Positions 44,600-57,970 of a stretch of 64,000 bases of DNA are shown one piece after another; the stretch's first letter is position 1, and every line of letters begins with the position of its first letter. The stretch comes from Larimichthys crocea. Taxonomy: Eukaryota; Chordata; Actinopteri; Sciaenidae. A program made the translations under genes and the position numbers. The notes beneath the pieces were generated by a model. That model was not told where the DNA came from. It worked only from the letters and a program-made list of their open reading frames with translations, and made no database searches. The stretch covers positions 325,915 to 389,914 of the forward strand of contig NC_040020.1 in the NCBI RefSeq assembly GCF_000972845.2, written 5' to 3'.

Positions 44600-46260
44600 A
44601 AATGTACAGAACCAAACTCAGCTGAGGGCCGTTTGCTTTTATTTTTCAGTGTCGGGGGGAAAAATCCTGAGTTTGACTTGAAGCAAACATCATCGAGTCT
44701 GAAATACAAACTTCTAAAGTCCATTTAAACTGATCTGGCTCCAAACTTTCATATAAGCGAGCGGTTCTGGACCGGCTCGGTGTGAAAAGGCCTCAGAGTT
44801 CAGACATAATTCATGACATATTTTGAAAAGTCGTGCTGCTCGCGCTGTTCAAACCTGATTCATCATCCGACCAGAAGCTGTCAGAGCGACAGCAGAAACT
44901 GTCTCCGTTGACGTCTGAGTCATTTTTAGTAGTTTATAGTAACAGTTTGTAGGTCGGAGACAAAGTGTCCTCTGCAGGAACAAACAGCCCAACACGCATT
45001 CATCAACACAGCAGTCCATTTTATCCAAACTTTCACGTTTCGAAGGTGAAACCAACACAAGGAGTTCTTCTTCGTGACACATACGAGCATCTGAGCTCAG
45101 GCATTCATCGTATCGTCTGACCCTAAATGATGACACGGGTGGAGAAAACAAGACGACTCATCGGATCGTGTTCAAAAATAAGAACGAGACAGTCCGTGTT
45201 CGTCCAGTCCAAGTGAACATAATGTCCGGTGTCTGGCAGTCAGCAGTTTATGTGAAGAAACAAGCTTCTTAAAGCTCAGTCACACCTGGAAACTCAATGC
45301 ATGCACATACGTGCCAACCTGGAGACCTCAAACGTGTATTTGGAGTATTTTCAGTCCACGGCGGAAAAAAACTCGAGTTTCTTCTTTGTTTCTTGCATTC
45401 TAGTTTTAAAAAATGAAAATATCAAATAAATAAATAAAAACACTGCAGCAGCTGGTTTTTATTAAATGCTTTTAATTAAAGAAAGTCTCTGCACGGCGAT
45501 GTGTGATATGTCAGCTGCATCGCGCCCACAGCAGAGCACGTCTGTTATAGCTGAGGCTAGAAAACACTGAGTCTTACTCCGCCTACAAGATGCATCACAT
45601 CCATGTCCTGTGCTGCTGTTCTTCCACATATATAAGTTACCTGGGAGGTCCATGTGGCTTTAGTAGAGGCTTGGTAAAGAAGCAAAATCAGACTTCAGAA
45701 ATCAGTTTTTCCCATACTGCTGCCCACCACGGCTTCGTTTGATTAGGGCAGATTGGGAAATACCATCCAATCGATTGAAAGCCATGCCTTTCCATGGTCC
45801 TTTCCATTTTCTCTGTGCCGTTCACTCCCTGTACAAGTTATCTCATGACTCTTTCCATGTAGAGCAGGTCTAGACTGTAACGTTTGTAATATCATTTACA
45901 GAGACCCGACAAGTCCCACCATGAGCAAACACATGGAAAAACTTTAAGCAGAACCCGGATCATGGTGGACGGACATCTGCCGAGTCACAGAAGAAGTTTA
46001 GGTTGCCAGCTTGGTCACAAACAATAAGTTCACGAGCACTTCATGTGAAATTCATTATGCACCAACAAGTCCCTCAGAGAGAGTCCAATAAATAAACGGT
46101 CTGATGAACTGCCGTGCAGCTCCCTCAAACGACTCGAATCTGCATGTCAAAGTTCAACTCAGTGAAATATTTCTGTGGGTTTGTGTGACTTCACTGACTG
46201 CGTCGATTTTTTTTCTCCACGAAATCTCAAATTTACCGCTGAGCCTTGAACGCAGCACCG
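44600..46260. other. Intronic stretch without a recognisable gene
   Basis: Unique-looking sequence. Open frames at 44849-45151 and 45462-45653 have no recognised domain. Confidence 0.4.
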
Positions 46261-46274
46261 GTCAGCGATCGGCC

Positions 46275-46630
46275 TCTAATTGGTTTGAAAGACGACAGAC
46301 GGCGCGGTCGACCGATCACAGCCGAGGGGAGGCGAGGCGTGACGTGCAGAGCAGAAGTGGCAGCTCGAGCAATGCATCATAAAAATATATAAGTTACCAT
46401 GGAAACAGGATATGAAAGCTGCGACACCGGCCACAGCCAGCATCCAATGAGGTGCCAGCACTTTGCACGCGGGGCGGAATGTGATTGGCTGACAGCTCAT
46501 TATCCACTTGGCTGAGGCTCAGACAGCAGAACTGATTGGCTGGCTGGGTGAGGAAATGAAACACGATTGGTTTAACTTAAGGGGGAAATGCAAATGAGGC
46601 TGTTTGGTTTAAGGTGGAATATGCAAATGA
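46275..46630. promoter_or_regulatory. Candidate regulatory cluster: four ATTGG (inverted CCAAT) and two octamer motifs
   Basis: ATTGG occurs near 46281, 46484, 46536 and 46566. ATGCAAAT occurs at 46588-46595 and 46621-46628, in an imperfect 33-bp tandem duplication. The motifs are strong but short, and nothing shows use as a promoter. Confidence 0.35.
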
Positions 46631-46729
46631 GACATTATACTCAATAGACATTTAAATTAAAATGAAATGAATCGTTTCATTTCAGCTGCAGAATGAACCT
46701 TGAAGGGGTTTTCTCTGTCACAACACACC

Positions 46730-46842
46730 TACACACACACACACACACACACACACTGTGATATTAGATTCAGTTCACGCTCTCCGTCGTCGCTCTCGTG
46801 GCTCCTCTGGTGTTCTACCTGCGTTCTGTCGCCTCCTGTAGC
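46730..46842. repeat. (AC)n microsatellite with linked repeat
   Basis: AC tract at 46730-46757. It is followed by the same segment as 42668-42750 (TTAGATTCAGTTCACGCTCT to CTGTAGCC). Confidence 0.9.
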
Positions 46843-47199
46843 CGCTCTGTGATTACTCTCTCTTCTTGTCAGAGGTGGAAAATAACTGCATGTGTTTGCT
46901 GATGCGGCTCTGCAGAGAGTCCAGGTGCAAAGCGTCCCTCGCCGGATTTTAAAGGGGAAACACCAACATTGGTTTTTAGATTTAAAGGTGACTTTAAACT
47001 CGCCGTGTGGAGTCCGACTCATCCTGATAAAACAGTTGTAAAAATGTGTTTTTAACATCGCTTTGTTACGTCTGAGGGAATAACTCATGCGGACGAACTT
47101 CCTCAAACTCAAATGTGACAAATCAGACTTGATCACTGAAAACCACAGACAGTTTCTGCCTCACCGTCACCGTCGGCAACCCTGTCTCCGTTCATCTGA

Positions 47200-47330
47200 T
47201 GCTGACCTCCTGAGTCCACCACCACCCAGGACCAAGCTCTGTAACTGCCCTCCTCTCCCCAAACACATCGTTGACTGTACCGACCTTCCAACATTCAAAT
47301 CTCTGACAAAAACACACTTATTATAAATTG
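47200..47330 (+). mobile_element. LINE ORF2 C-terminal remnant
   Basis: The frame ends with LPKHIVDCTDLPTFKSLTKT then HLL and a stop. This fits the C-terminus of L2/CR1-type reverse transcriptase proteins (LP..I....SL..FK..LKTHLF pattern). It is 5'-truncated and decayed. Confidence 0.5.
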
Positions 47331-47339
47331 ATTACTGAT

Positions 47340-48900
47340 TAGAATCAAAAAAAGTTACAGATAGTGTTTTTGATTCAGGACTGTTAAATCTTTCCACCCA
47401 TCCACCACAGCCCCGGTGAGGGAACAGAGTAGCTGAGGTAAGGAAGAGTTTACCCAACCTTTATTTTACCTCCACAACCTCCAGCCAAGTTGACCCAGCT
47501 TGTTCTTGTTTTCAGGCCCAGAGCGTCTTGACCCCGTCGGTCTGTCTGCTCGGTGTGTGCTACCCACATCGAATGTTTCAAGGCTTCTCACCATGGACAA
47601 GTCAAAGTACTTATAGTTTGTGTAAAGTAAAAATAAAAAGTGTTCTGAGTTTGTCAGACCAAAGAAGGAAGTCTTATTAACCACCCAGACAAATTTGAAT
47701 GATTAAAAATATCGACGACTTTATGAAATCAGGTGTCAAACTAACTTTGAATCACTCTGAGCTGAGATTAATTCATCTCTGTCTCTCTGCTCAGGGTGGC
47801 CTCAGCGTGTCATCGAGCCGCCCTTTAAGGACCGCCCACAAAATCCTGTTTGAACCTCTAACTCCACATTTCAGTGATACATCGTTCAAAGTCTTTTCAC
47901 GTGTTTCAGGTGTTTGAAAGAAATCTCAAAATTGACTTTACAGACTTTAAGGTTAGAAAAGCTCCAAACAAAAAAGTTCATTTTCTAATCCTGCAGAACT
48001 CTTTACCTCCGGTAATCCCATGCCATCTTTTTTTAAAGATACTTGCCTTGTGCAGTACCTGCACATGACAACTACAGTATGGATGAGGTTAGAAAAGGAT
48101 CATGGCTATGGGAAATAAACTATGGTTAAGGCGAGGGAACTGAAACACTTGGTTAAGGCTGGGAAGAGATCATGGCAGGTCTGTGACAGGACAAGTTTCT
48201 CTCTGCTGCTTGCCTGGAAGTTGGACTCGTTCTTATTTTCCACCTCACTACAGAAAGGGAGCAGTATGTTACGCAGAACTCTGGCATCGGATGTAAATTG
48301 TGAGGTGAGGAATCGCCCGGCGTGGATGTGAATCACACCTCCTGGAGGGTTGCCACTGAGCGTAACTCCCAATTTTACCTTCAGAAAACACAATTGGCAA
48401 AGTGGCAGTATTTTTAGGGCAGTGAGGGCGGCTCAGGCGCTGCCTCCTTGTCAATTATTTTCCTACATGAAGACGCCTCATCATCTGCCGTTTACAGTGC
48501 AGGCAGAATTCTAATTTTGGATCTGGGTCTTGGTCTTAAGCGAGCAGAGATCCAATCTAAAATCTGTCCACACAGATTCATTATCAGCTAAATTAGTCCG
48601 CCTGCCTGCTAACTGCTGACATATCCAAACACACACACACACACAGCAAGACAAGCAGCACAGCAGCCGCTCATGGATCCTGCGAGGCTGTTGTTTTGAT
48701 AGAAGCAATTACAGCCTCCATCCAGCAGCAGCAGCGACATCGCGTTCATCGTGATTCATTCAGACGAGGACGCACATAAAAGCGTCCACCCTCCACCGCA
48801 CCCTGAAACCCGACAACGCCGTGCTGTTATTTCTGCTTAATGAAGCCAGTTAGTGCACTTGGAGTGTCACCGGCATGTCAGACGCTGCCATGCTGGAGTC
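47340..48900. other. Intronic stretch without a recognisable gene
   Basis: Only a short CA tract near 48630. No recognisable exon. Confidence 0.4.
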
Positions 48901-49564
48901 ACACACTCCTTACTTGGAGGTACCCGAGCGTTATAGTTGGAGAATGGAAGGTGGGCACGGTCAGAGTGTTCCCAGGTCATTGTAAGTTATTGTATTTATG
49001 CATGCATGTAAGTGTTTAAGGTGCTGCGGTTCATTGGTCAGTTCAGACAGTCTGAGATGTCTGAAGGTTTATTGAAGCTTGTCCACATGCCTTCAGGATG
49101 GCGTCTCTGATGGGTTATCAATCTACAAGGAAACATGTTTGTTATCTGACTCTGTAGAGCTTTCTACGTTACATACCTATCCGTTGTGTCGAGTGAGGCG
49201 GCCCTATCGTCTGACCTCGGGTACCGCAGTGTAATATTCTATAATAATAAGAATAGAAAGTTCCCTCGCTTCAGGAAGCAACATGTTTGTCCGCGGTGCC
49301 TTAAAGGACTTTAAAAGTACAAAAGTTGTGCTCGACAATGAAAGAACAGTGAAATCTGTGTTCGTCCCAGTCAGGCGCTCAACCTTAGAAATGCTGAGGT
49401 ATCTGCACAGAGATGCATTGTTACATACTAATACTAGTACTATTATATACATATGGTTTACATTGAGATGTCTGTGTCGCTAACTGTTATTTTGATCCAT
49501 CCTGATTTTGAGGTTATTTGGATAAGAATACCAAAGAACCTCCAGGATGGCGCCACTGTCAAGT

Positions 49565-49856
49565 GTGTTGATGTTTATGTTATGTTTATGAGTCATATGG
49601 GATCGGGTGTCTCGGATCCTATGTAGTGTTTTTTTTCCTTAGGGGCCTCTCTTCTCTTACACAGATTTACACTATTGTTGACTTTGACTGCATGTTTTGG
49701 GAGGATAACCTGCACTGTGTATAAGGGCTCGCAGAGTTCAGGAGAGTTTCATTATTCGTCTGGAGGCTCTCCAAGTAACGTTTACTTGATCATGATACTG
49801 AACTTATTGTAATAAATTTGTTATACAACCAAGACAGTGTTGGCAGAGTTTTTCTT
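49565..49856 (+). mobile_element. Possible solo LTR-like sequence
   Basis: A TATA-like GTGTATAAGGGC (about 49717) is followed about 90 bp on by AATAAA (49811-49816), the order of promoter and poly(A) signal in an LTR. The ends and target-site duplication could not be fixed, and no internal genes are seen. Confidence 0.25.
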
Positions 49857-52413
49857 CAAACATCTTCAACTGCATCGCCACTGAATATACGACAATGCAG
49901 ATCAGTTCAGAAATAGAAAAATGTGGCAAACAAAACCGAACGCCTGTAGAGCTTCACATTTTGAGGATATATCGTTCATAGCCTGCTGTAATGCCTTTCC
50001 CTGAGTGTGGATAGTATTCCCACAGTGGGAAGTGTTTGATCCAGTGATTAGCCCGGGACCCGGCAGAGGCAGGACCGCCACCCTGAGCTTCACAACTTCA
50101 GAACTTGTGGGTGACGTCACGGAGACTATGTCCTTGTGGTTTTAACTTGTTTCACTACCTTGGAATGAGACTTTTATATCTAGAGAGTAAAAGAACCATC
50201 ACGTCTCTACAGACAAACCAAACTCCTACACACTTGCAAGGGAGGGTGAGGCGAGGGGTATTCAAATCCTACCTACCAGACCTTTAATCATGCTTTAGGT
50301 TACTTGTAGTGGAGACTGAAGGAAACTAAATGAAATATATGAACAGTTAACAGTTTGTTTATGGTTTGAAAATGAGTTTTATGTTTCTGACAAACATTAT
50401 TCGAGACGCTGTCGAGCTCCTCAGCTGGTGTTTCCTCGTTACTGTGGAGGGAATACCGCTCTGAAATTTTAATGAGCAACTTTCACTCTTAATGGAATTT
50501 ATTTCCGGACCATTCACATCACAGATAAAGCTCCTGTTTTCAGTGTCATTCACACTCTGTGTTTCCTTGCTTCCTCCTTCTCTTCCTCTCTGCGGTCGAG
50601 CTCCACTTGTCCACCAATTATCTTTAGCTCGTTCAGATAAGAGCTGCTCCATATTCAACAGACACGACAAGAGAGCGAGGAGCGACTCTGAATGTTAAAA
50701 TGCCTCCGCAGCCACTTCCAGACCGACCTGCAGCACGCCACGGCAACAAACAGCCACGGCAGCTGCTGCTGGGGGCTGAAATGTTCATTACCACATAATA
50801 TGAAGGCGGCGAACGGAATAAGAAACGCTTTAACTGTTTGTCCTGAGGGCAGCGTCAAAGGAAAGATCAGGAGGTTGTTAAAATAAAAAAAGGTTCAGTT
50901 TAATTTGCTACTTGAAAATCTTCCTGTTAGACTGACACGGCCAAAAGTCTGTGGACACTCTGTACGACGGACAGGTGCAAAAACACGCTTAGAGGCTTAG
51001 ATCCATCACTTTTCTATTCTATAATAATATTATATTAATCGTTATATCACTATGACTGTTCTATTCTTTCCAGCTGAAGATTAAAAGTGGCCTGTTTTGG
51101 ACGACTGAACATGAACTTAAAGCCTTCCTTCAATCTGGTTCTTAAAGAATAAGGAGAACAAACTGTACTGGATACTGTTTCTATTCAACCGGAAAACTAG
51201 AGAGAACACAGGATGAAGTCTGTGCACAAATATGGATCCATCACGCTGGACGAAGATTCTTCTCAGCTGCTGCTGACCTTTGTTTCTCTGCACATGAACT
51301 TTATTGAATTTTCTGTCAGGCTAATCAATTCATCAGCTAATTGGCCGAGGGTAAAGAGAGTCCAAAGCGTGACAAAATGTGGGAAAAAGTCGACTCAAAG
51401 ATGATTGCTTAGTCATCTCTTTATATCAGCACTAATCCTGACCCTGTTCTCCGTCAGGTCCGCTCCACTGGACTGTTTGAGCTCAGCGAGAAGCTGCAGC
51501 AAAGTGCTTTCATTTGTAGAAAGTGAAGCTGCTGGGCGAGGTGGTGCTCTGCTCGACTTTAGATGAAGGTGTGTTTTTCAGACGTGGGCTGAACAGCATC
51601 CATGCTCGAGCCTGAGAGAAAGTGTGTGAAGGTCTACGGCCGGTCCTCACAGAGATAGAAGTCCAGGCGCAGACTGAAGTGATTGTGAAGATGTGGAGCT
51701 GTCAGTCCTGATACAAACTCAGAATCTCTCTGTCTCGCTGCACAAGTGGAAAATCAATGTGTGTGTGTGTGTGTGTGTGTTTGTGTGTAGAGGAGACTCA
51801 GAGGACAGTGACCATCAGATCGCCCGCGGCTGGCTGATTGGTCTGGCTCGCTGCCAGCCCGGCCAATCAGAGGCCTCGATTTCCCCGCAGCGATAAAAGC
51901 TGAAAAACATTTTTACAGGCGAGCGGAGACGACCTTTAGACCGAAGTGTCATAACACACCTGGAAAAGCCTCGTTTGATTTTACAAATGAGCTGATTAGT
52001 GTCATCAGCCGGCCGACCTGCTGGAAATGTTATTTTTAGAAACTTCAGAGACTTCCTGTTTGCACTGTCTGGTTTCTGATTGGACGAGAGATGTGCCCTT
52101 GAAATAATTCTGTTTAACATTCAACTGTACACTGATACTCAAGAGGTCATGGGAATTCGCTTGTTGATCTGCATAAATCTGAGAACATTACTTTAATTCT
52201 TAGAAGATGACGAACCAGGCGCCGTTTAGCCTGACGGATCTGCGAGCTCATGTTTTGTTTGCTCTGCCGGATGCGTCTGGATTCTCCACCTCCACGTTCA
52301 AACAGACCTCCACCCGTCTTGAACCTGCTTACAACCACAGGTTTGATTCGATGACTGCACAGAGCTTATTGGGGCGTTGTCGATGGCTGCCGCCTTTGTG
52401 GAAACGTTTCTGT
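49857..52413. other. Intronic stretch without a recognisable gene
   Basis: A TG tract lies at about 51759-51780. No recognisable exon or element. Confidence 0.4.
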
Positions 52414-53277
52414 TAGGGATGTAACGATACATCGTGACACGATTAAAATCGGTACAAATGCGTGACGACTCGCATCGGTTGACAGAAAAAATGAATCGCG
52501 ATTCTTGGCGAATGCGAGAGAAGTAGGATATGTTGTTTTTCGTCTTTTTTTAAATTAGAAATAGGTTACGTTGTGGCTGCAGCTTCTGCTGCCGCGTCTG
52601 CCTTTCTGTGTCACACACACACACACACGCGCAGTAGTGGTAATCGGCGTCAGGCCTGACTGTACCGTAAATGATACCATAACACAGACCCTCCAGGAAT
52701 TCACGATGTTGCAATTTGCAACTTCAACGCAACTTCAGTGAATCCCCGTGAATTCAGGGCGGTGTTGCAATTTTAACCAATCACCGCAACTTCTGCGCAG
52801 TCTGCACGGGGGATTAAACTCGGGTCAGGGACGGCCGCACGGTGCGGGAGGATCCCTTCGTGGGACCTCTCCCCAGCGCTGGCTGGCCCCCGAAGGGCGC
52901 ATTTCCTCCGAGGTGGTGCGCCGCGACCGGCTCTGCGTTTACAGCGCCCGGACCTCGCCGTTTCCCGGGGCTGTGGACTCTCATTAAAGGGTTAATGAGC
53001 TATCATCTTGTTGTTTTTATTTTCAGTTAGCTCATACTTCAAGCTGAAAGGTAATGGTCAGATCAGCTGCTTGCTGGCAGCCCTAATAAGAACACAAACT
53101 GTTTGAGAGTTTCTGTAAAGAGAGATTTTTTTCCTACAAATAAAAAGATAATTTTATTTGGTCATAATTTGTCTGTAGCTCATTTTGATTAAAAAAAAAA
53201 TCGTGAAAAAATCGTATCGTGAACAAAAAATCGTGACTCGAATCGAATCGTGAGTTGAGTGTATCGTTACATCCCTA
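52414..53277. mobile_element. Non-autonomous hAT element (864 bp), perfect 8-bp TSD, carrying a 28S rRNA fragment
   Basis: Ends are TAGGGATGTAACGATACA and its complement TATCGTTACATCCCTA, a hAT terminal repeat common in fish. Both flanks are GTTTCTGT (52406-52413 and 53278-53285), a perfect target-site duplication that points to a fairly recent insertion. No transposase is present. Confidence 0.92.
52794..52980 (+). pseudogene. 28S rRNA fragment (D2 expansion segment), internally deleted, inside a hAT element
   Basis: Collinear with 21172-21445: GCGCAGTCTGCACGGGGGAT, GGGTCAGGGACGGCCGC, GGTGCGCCGCGACCGGCTCT. It then jumps over about 55 bp to TTTACAGCGCCC and GGCTGTGGACT. It is not functional as rRNA. 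Confidence 0.82.
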
Positions 53278-53985
53278 GTTTCTGTTGAATCACGTCACGA
53301 TTAAACGAACATTTACTTTGGTGAATTGGTCTTGAGATGCCAGGCTACTCAACAACATTATCTATGATGTGAGATCCCGATACACAGTAAACCACTGAAG
53401 TGTTTCTCGTGTCATCGTCTTAATTCAGCGCCAGTGACATAATTGTCAGAAACACTAAACAGTTGATGATCGTATAATTGGTACCAAGCCGGAGGTTGTC
53501 TGAGAGTTACCCACACCTGAATACACACCACTCCCCCTGAGCTCCATTCACATGCCAGTGGGTTGACAGAAGAGGAGAAGCCACCTCAATATATTTCCCC
53601 CCTGTGGGCACTTTGTTGTCATTGGGCGGGAAATGGTGGTTAAAAGTAATGAGAGGTAATGAAGTGAAGATGGGTGGCAGAGCGGGAGGTTTGGTCTCTG
53701 CTGGGCTATCCAGTCAATCCTCACTTTGGAGGTGAGATTAAGAAAAGCCAAAAAATAGTGACGGAAAATGGTGAAAACTGGGTGAATAAGATCGACTCAG
53801 CTTTACAGGTTGTTTTAAGTACGTAAGTCGAACCTGCTTTACTCTCGTTGGGGACGGAAGACTTTTTGTGAACGCCCACGAAGGTTTTGGACGTCTATCT
53901 CGGAACCTTTTGTCATCTAAAGTGACAAAATTACGTTTCCAAACCAGCAGAAGGAGTGTTGAACAGCAGTTTGATACCACATCAG

Positions 53986-54048
53986 CCCTGTGATGAACTG
54001 GTGACTTTCTTAAAGGATGTACCGACACCTATCGCCCAATGTCAGCTG
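53986..54048 (+). mobile_element. L2-type LINE 3' fragment
   Basis: CCCTGTGATGAACTGGTGAC, then ATCGCCCAATGTCAGCTGGG. These are the conserved blocks just upstream of the L2/Maui 3' tail in fish. Confidence 0.75.
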
Positions 54049-54049
54049 G

Positions 54050-55970
54050 GAACAGTAACAAAAAGGTCGCCACAAGACGACGTTACTAAAAGAGCTCCAG
54101 TCAAACGTTGAAAGAAGGAAAACATATGTATGTATTCATGTGAGGAAGCTTAAAGTGTTCTCACACCACATCCATCAATCACTGTGGACAGTAACTCTCT
54201 CGATTATCTCGAGGAGTCTCTTCGTGAGGACAATTCATGCGGCAAAGACATCGGGATAAGGCACAGGACAGGTGGGGTGCTTCTACAAGCCTTCAAACCA
54301 TCAAAGTCAAAGCGGTATCGCCTAAAACCAGGATAACTGAATATTAAATCACTTCTCCTGTAAACACACAAACAACATGAGACGACAACATCTTTTGACC
54401 ACAAAACATCTCTGATGAGGACGCACACTGTCGCAATGCAGTGCTGGAGACGAAACAACGGTGGCTCTTTGGAATGGACCGTCGCCTTGAGATGGACTCC
54501 ACCTGGAAAAAGGAAACAAAGGAGGCCAAGAACAACCTGCTGGACTGAAAACAGCTGATCTAACTTGGGGCAAAGGGACCAGATGGAGGTGGATAGTCGC
54601 AGCTTTAAGTTCCACAGGGAATGAAGAGGATGAAGTGAAGTGGAAGTCTTTGAACGTTGCTGTATTTCACTTTTAGCCAAGTGTATTCAAACAGAATGAA
54701 AGCACATGTCTTTAAACTGTTACAATCTCCACTCAGAGTCTCTGAGACATTTCTTGCCTCTAATTGTCTTTCACTCTTCAGATGGCGGTTAAATATTGAA
54801 ATGTCAATGCTGACAACTCGTCTGAGACAGGAAGTAAAGTAAGGACACCCAAGGCAGCAATTTGAGCTAACAATTACCTTTAACGCCGTCTGTGGGCACG
54901 CAGATGACTCAACTGAGGAGCTGATGTTGCTTGACACCCATTACCGCTGGTGGACAGCTGTCATACAATTTACCGGCTCTCGCCTAACAGTGAAATTAAC
55001 TGCTCCACCGTTTCCCCCAGTGTGGTTGCCATGGTCGCGGCGAGCGGTGGAGAGAGACGGATGGAAAAGATGGAAACTGGAAGGTGATGGCGGCGGCTCT
55101 TTGTCTTCGTCGTGTTTGCGTTGGTTAAAGCAGAGGCGGCAGGAACCAGCGGCTGTTTTCAAGGCTCCTCCACAGTCACATCAGATCTCCACCTGACAGC
55201 GTGACGAGCCCGAGAACAATGAGGGTGTTAGAGACGGATGACAACATCTCCATCTCTCTCAGCGGAGTGAATCCCAATAACCAGCATATGGGCCGTTTAT
55301 ATAACCTCTTTTATTCTTTCTCTTTCCATCTTCACTCTGCTTCATCTTCCTCCATCTGTTTTGTTTAGCTGCTCGTCTTCTTCACGGCCCGCCGTCTTCT
55401 TGTCTTCTCGTCCTCTCCGTCTGTTCACTTCTCTTTACATTTTGTCAGGCAGATCACTCTTTCGCTCTGCCATCTGTTTCTCTGCGCTCCTTCCGTCGGC
55501 CTCTCCTGCTTCACCAACTGGCTTTGTTGGGCCGACCCGGCGTCGGCCTCGGTGTGTTGACCCGATGTAAACTCTGAGTAGTGGCGTTCATCTGACCTCG
55601 TCATCACAGCAGATCCTGAGAATGTCACCAAAGACAATGTGGCGAGTCTGTCAGACGCAGACTGTGAGATTACGACAGAACTTTGGCTGAGACAAATGAA
55701 AATTATTATGATGCATAATTTACACTGAGGTCCGCCCTGTAACACGTCCTGATGAGCTCTGGAGGCACACTGGTGAATTCCAGCAGCACATGACAACAGG
55801 TCACTGGTGCCAAAAGCAGAATGGGTTCATACTGGGTAGACGGGAAGTTCTACAAGACCACCTAAACCGAGACCAGAGTGTATCAAGACCAAGACCCAGA
55901 ATTTGAGGGGTTGTGACCAGGTCAAGACCAAACATATATAGACTACTTCAGAAGCTAATATTCCTAAAAT
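54050..55970. other. Intronic stretch without a recognisable gene
   Basis: The open frame 54204-54680 (minus, 158 codons) has no recognised domain or conserved motif. The rest is unremarkable. Confidence 0.4.
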
Positions 55971-55977
55971 CATTTTA

Positions 55978-56156
55978 TTCCATCCATTTTCCCGGGTCGG
56001 GTCGCGGTGGCAGCAGGCTGAGCGAGGTGTTCTGCGTTCCAGCTCCTCCTGGAGGATCCCGAGGCGAGTTCTGGGTCTGCTGGAGGGACTATATCCTCCG
56101 AGTTGGAACACCTCCAAAGGAAGGTGCCCGGGGGGGCATCCTAACCAGATGCATTT
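55978..56156 (+). mobile_element. Non-LTR retrotransposon fragment
   Basis: CCATCCATTTTCCCGGGTCG, GGAGGATCCCGAGGCG, GAGTTCTGGGTCTGC, GGAACACCTCCAAAGGAAGG and GGCATCCTAACCAGATGC. All are familiar blocks of a LINE 3' region widespread in teleosts. Part is deleted. The family name is uncertain. Confidence 0.65.
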
Positions 56157-56455
56157 GTTTAATTTGCAGCAGAACGTTTTACATCCAATCACAGCGATAA
56201 ACTGCAGAGACAATTTCCTGATATCCCTGCAACACAAGACTAAAAATGTGGCTGCTTCCAAAAATGAGACGAGACCTTTAAAAGTAGAGAGCTCCTTCCT
56301 GGTCACTGAATTACACTTTATTTACTGAATATTGTCATTCTGAATCAAAGAAATATAATTTCACTATCACCATGACATCGAATCCATGACTGACCTGCAA
56401 CATTAAAATGATAAACTGATCATTGTTCAATAATCCAACCCAATGATGCTGAGCA

Positions 56456-56551
56456 CCTTTACTTTGGTACTTTTTAGTAGTTAGTACTAGTAGTTTATTT
56501 TGATGCTCATACTTTTGTACTTTTACTATTTGAGTACCTCTTCCACCACAG
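56456..56551. repeat. Fragment of a TACTTTTACTTGAGTA-type fish repeat
   Basis: ACTTTTGTACTTTTACTATT with TGAGTACCTCTTCCACCAC resembles the terminal region of a common teleost transposon. It is fragmentary. Confidence 0.35.
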
Positions 56552-56559
56552 GAAGACAG

Positions 56560-57960
56560 ATCCCTCCTCTGTTTTTCTTCGTCCTAGGAAGGAGTGGATG
56601 TCTTTAATTTAACAGATAGTGAAGCCTCCCGAGGAAACGTTGTGATTCGGAGCTGTAAATTGACTAGATTTGACTCCGCTGCCCTCGTCCGGATCAATAC
56701 TTTCAACATTTTCAGGGGGAACAGCGTGCAGAGCCTGGCCAGGCTTTCATGAAGGCTGCAGTGGCATCACGAACTCCCAGATGGACTTTGCAGGCAGTGA
56801 GGAACTCGTTCCTGCCCTCAAGGCTTCTCTAAACTCAGGTTAACTGTCTCAGCTCTTTTAGTGAAAGAACCGCTTGAACATCCCCCAAAAAGCACTGCTG
56901 TGTAGATTTGTTTCTACTCAAACTAATAGAACTTGTCATTTGTTCTTTAGAGAAACCACTGGCTGTCCAATGAAGAGACAAAAATGTCTCCTAAACACAG
57001 CAGAATGAGGATGAGCGAGGCCTTGTGCAGAATGAAGAGCAGCTGATGAGGTCGCTGCAACAGAAATAATAATCACAATATTCATTTTCTAAGCGAGTAT
57101 CTCTGTTTCCACCTGTACAGCTTCATTTATTTACATGCTTATCTTGTCCTGACCAATCAGGAGGTCTTACAACCCTTCTCCTGCCTCTGGTACAAATGAC
57201 ACCTGATGCCAACAAAGTTCTTCATGGTCCCTGTGGTCCTTCAGGGTTCCTATAGTCTCCAAAGGTAGACTGGGTTCCAGAGCCTCCAGCTATCAAGGTC
57301 TTCTCCTGTAGAACCAGCTCCCCGTTCTGGTTCTTATCGATGGAGCTTATAGTTAGGCCTGGCTCAGGTGAGTCTCGTGGATCGTGGCTACACTGAGTTC
57401 GGCGATGGCGGCTGCTTGACGCCCACTGTAAATACTAATATTATTATGATTATAATAACTACTATTGGTCTTATTTCTATTATTATTATAGTTTTATTGA
57501 TTACTATTGTTGCTGTTGTTCATCTTTGACCCAACCAGTCTTGGCAGATCTGTCCGTCCATGATCCAGGTTCTGCTCGCGGTTTCTGCCTCTTAAAGGAC
57601 GTTTATCCTCGCCACTGTCGCCACGTGCTTCGTCATGGTTCCTCACTGTCTAGACTCATGTGACGTCCACGGGTCCAAAGAGACTTCGTCTCATACAGAT
57701 TTTCCATCCATGTGTTTAACTGAAGGACCTGATGTAATCGCAGTAAACACTTAATGTGAACGGCCTTTTTAAAATAATGACGCCGGTTAGTGAGCGCACC
57801 CGAAGCTGCCCGGCTGTTAACACCGCAGGTTGCTATGGTTACGGGCATAAAGAGATGCTGCTACATACGGTTTGATGCAAATTGACACTTATTATGATTC
57901 CTGTCATCCGGCCACAATGCGAGGCTGAATGATGATGTGTTCGGCGTGACAACGATCAGA
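56560..57960. other. Intronic stretch without a recognisable gene
   Basis: No recognised exon, RNA or element. Confidence 0.4.
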
Positions 57961-57970
57961 TTAGGAAAGC

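Noticed and set aside
54204..54680. 158-codon minus-strand open frame
   Set aside because: No recognisable motif, no splice context and composition like the surrounding intron.
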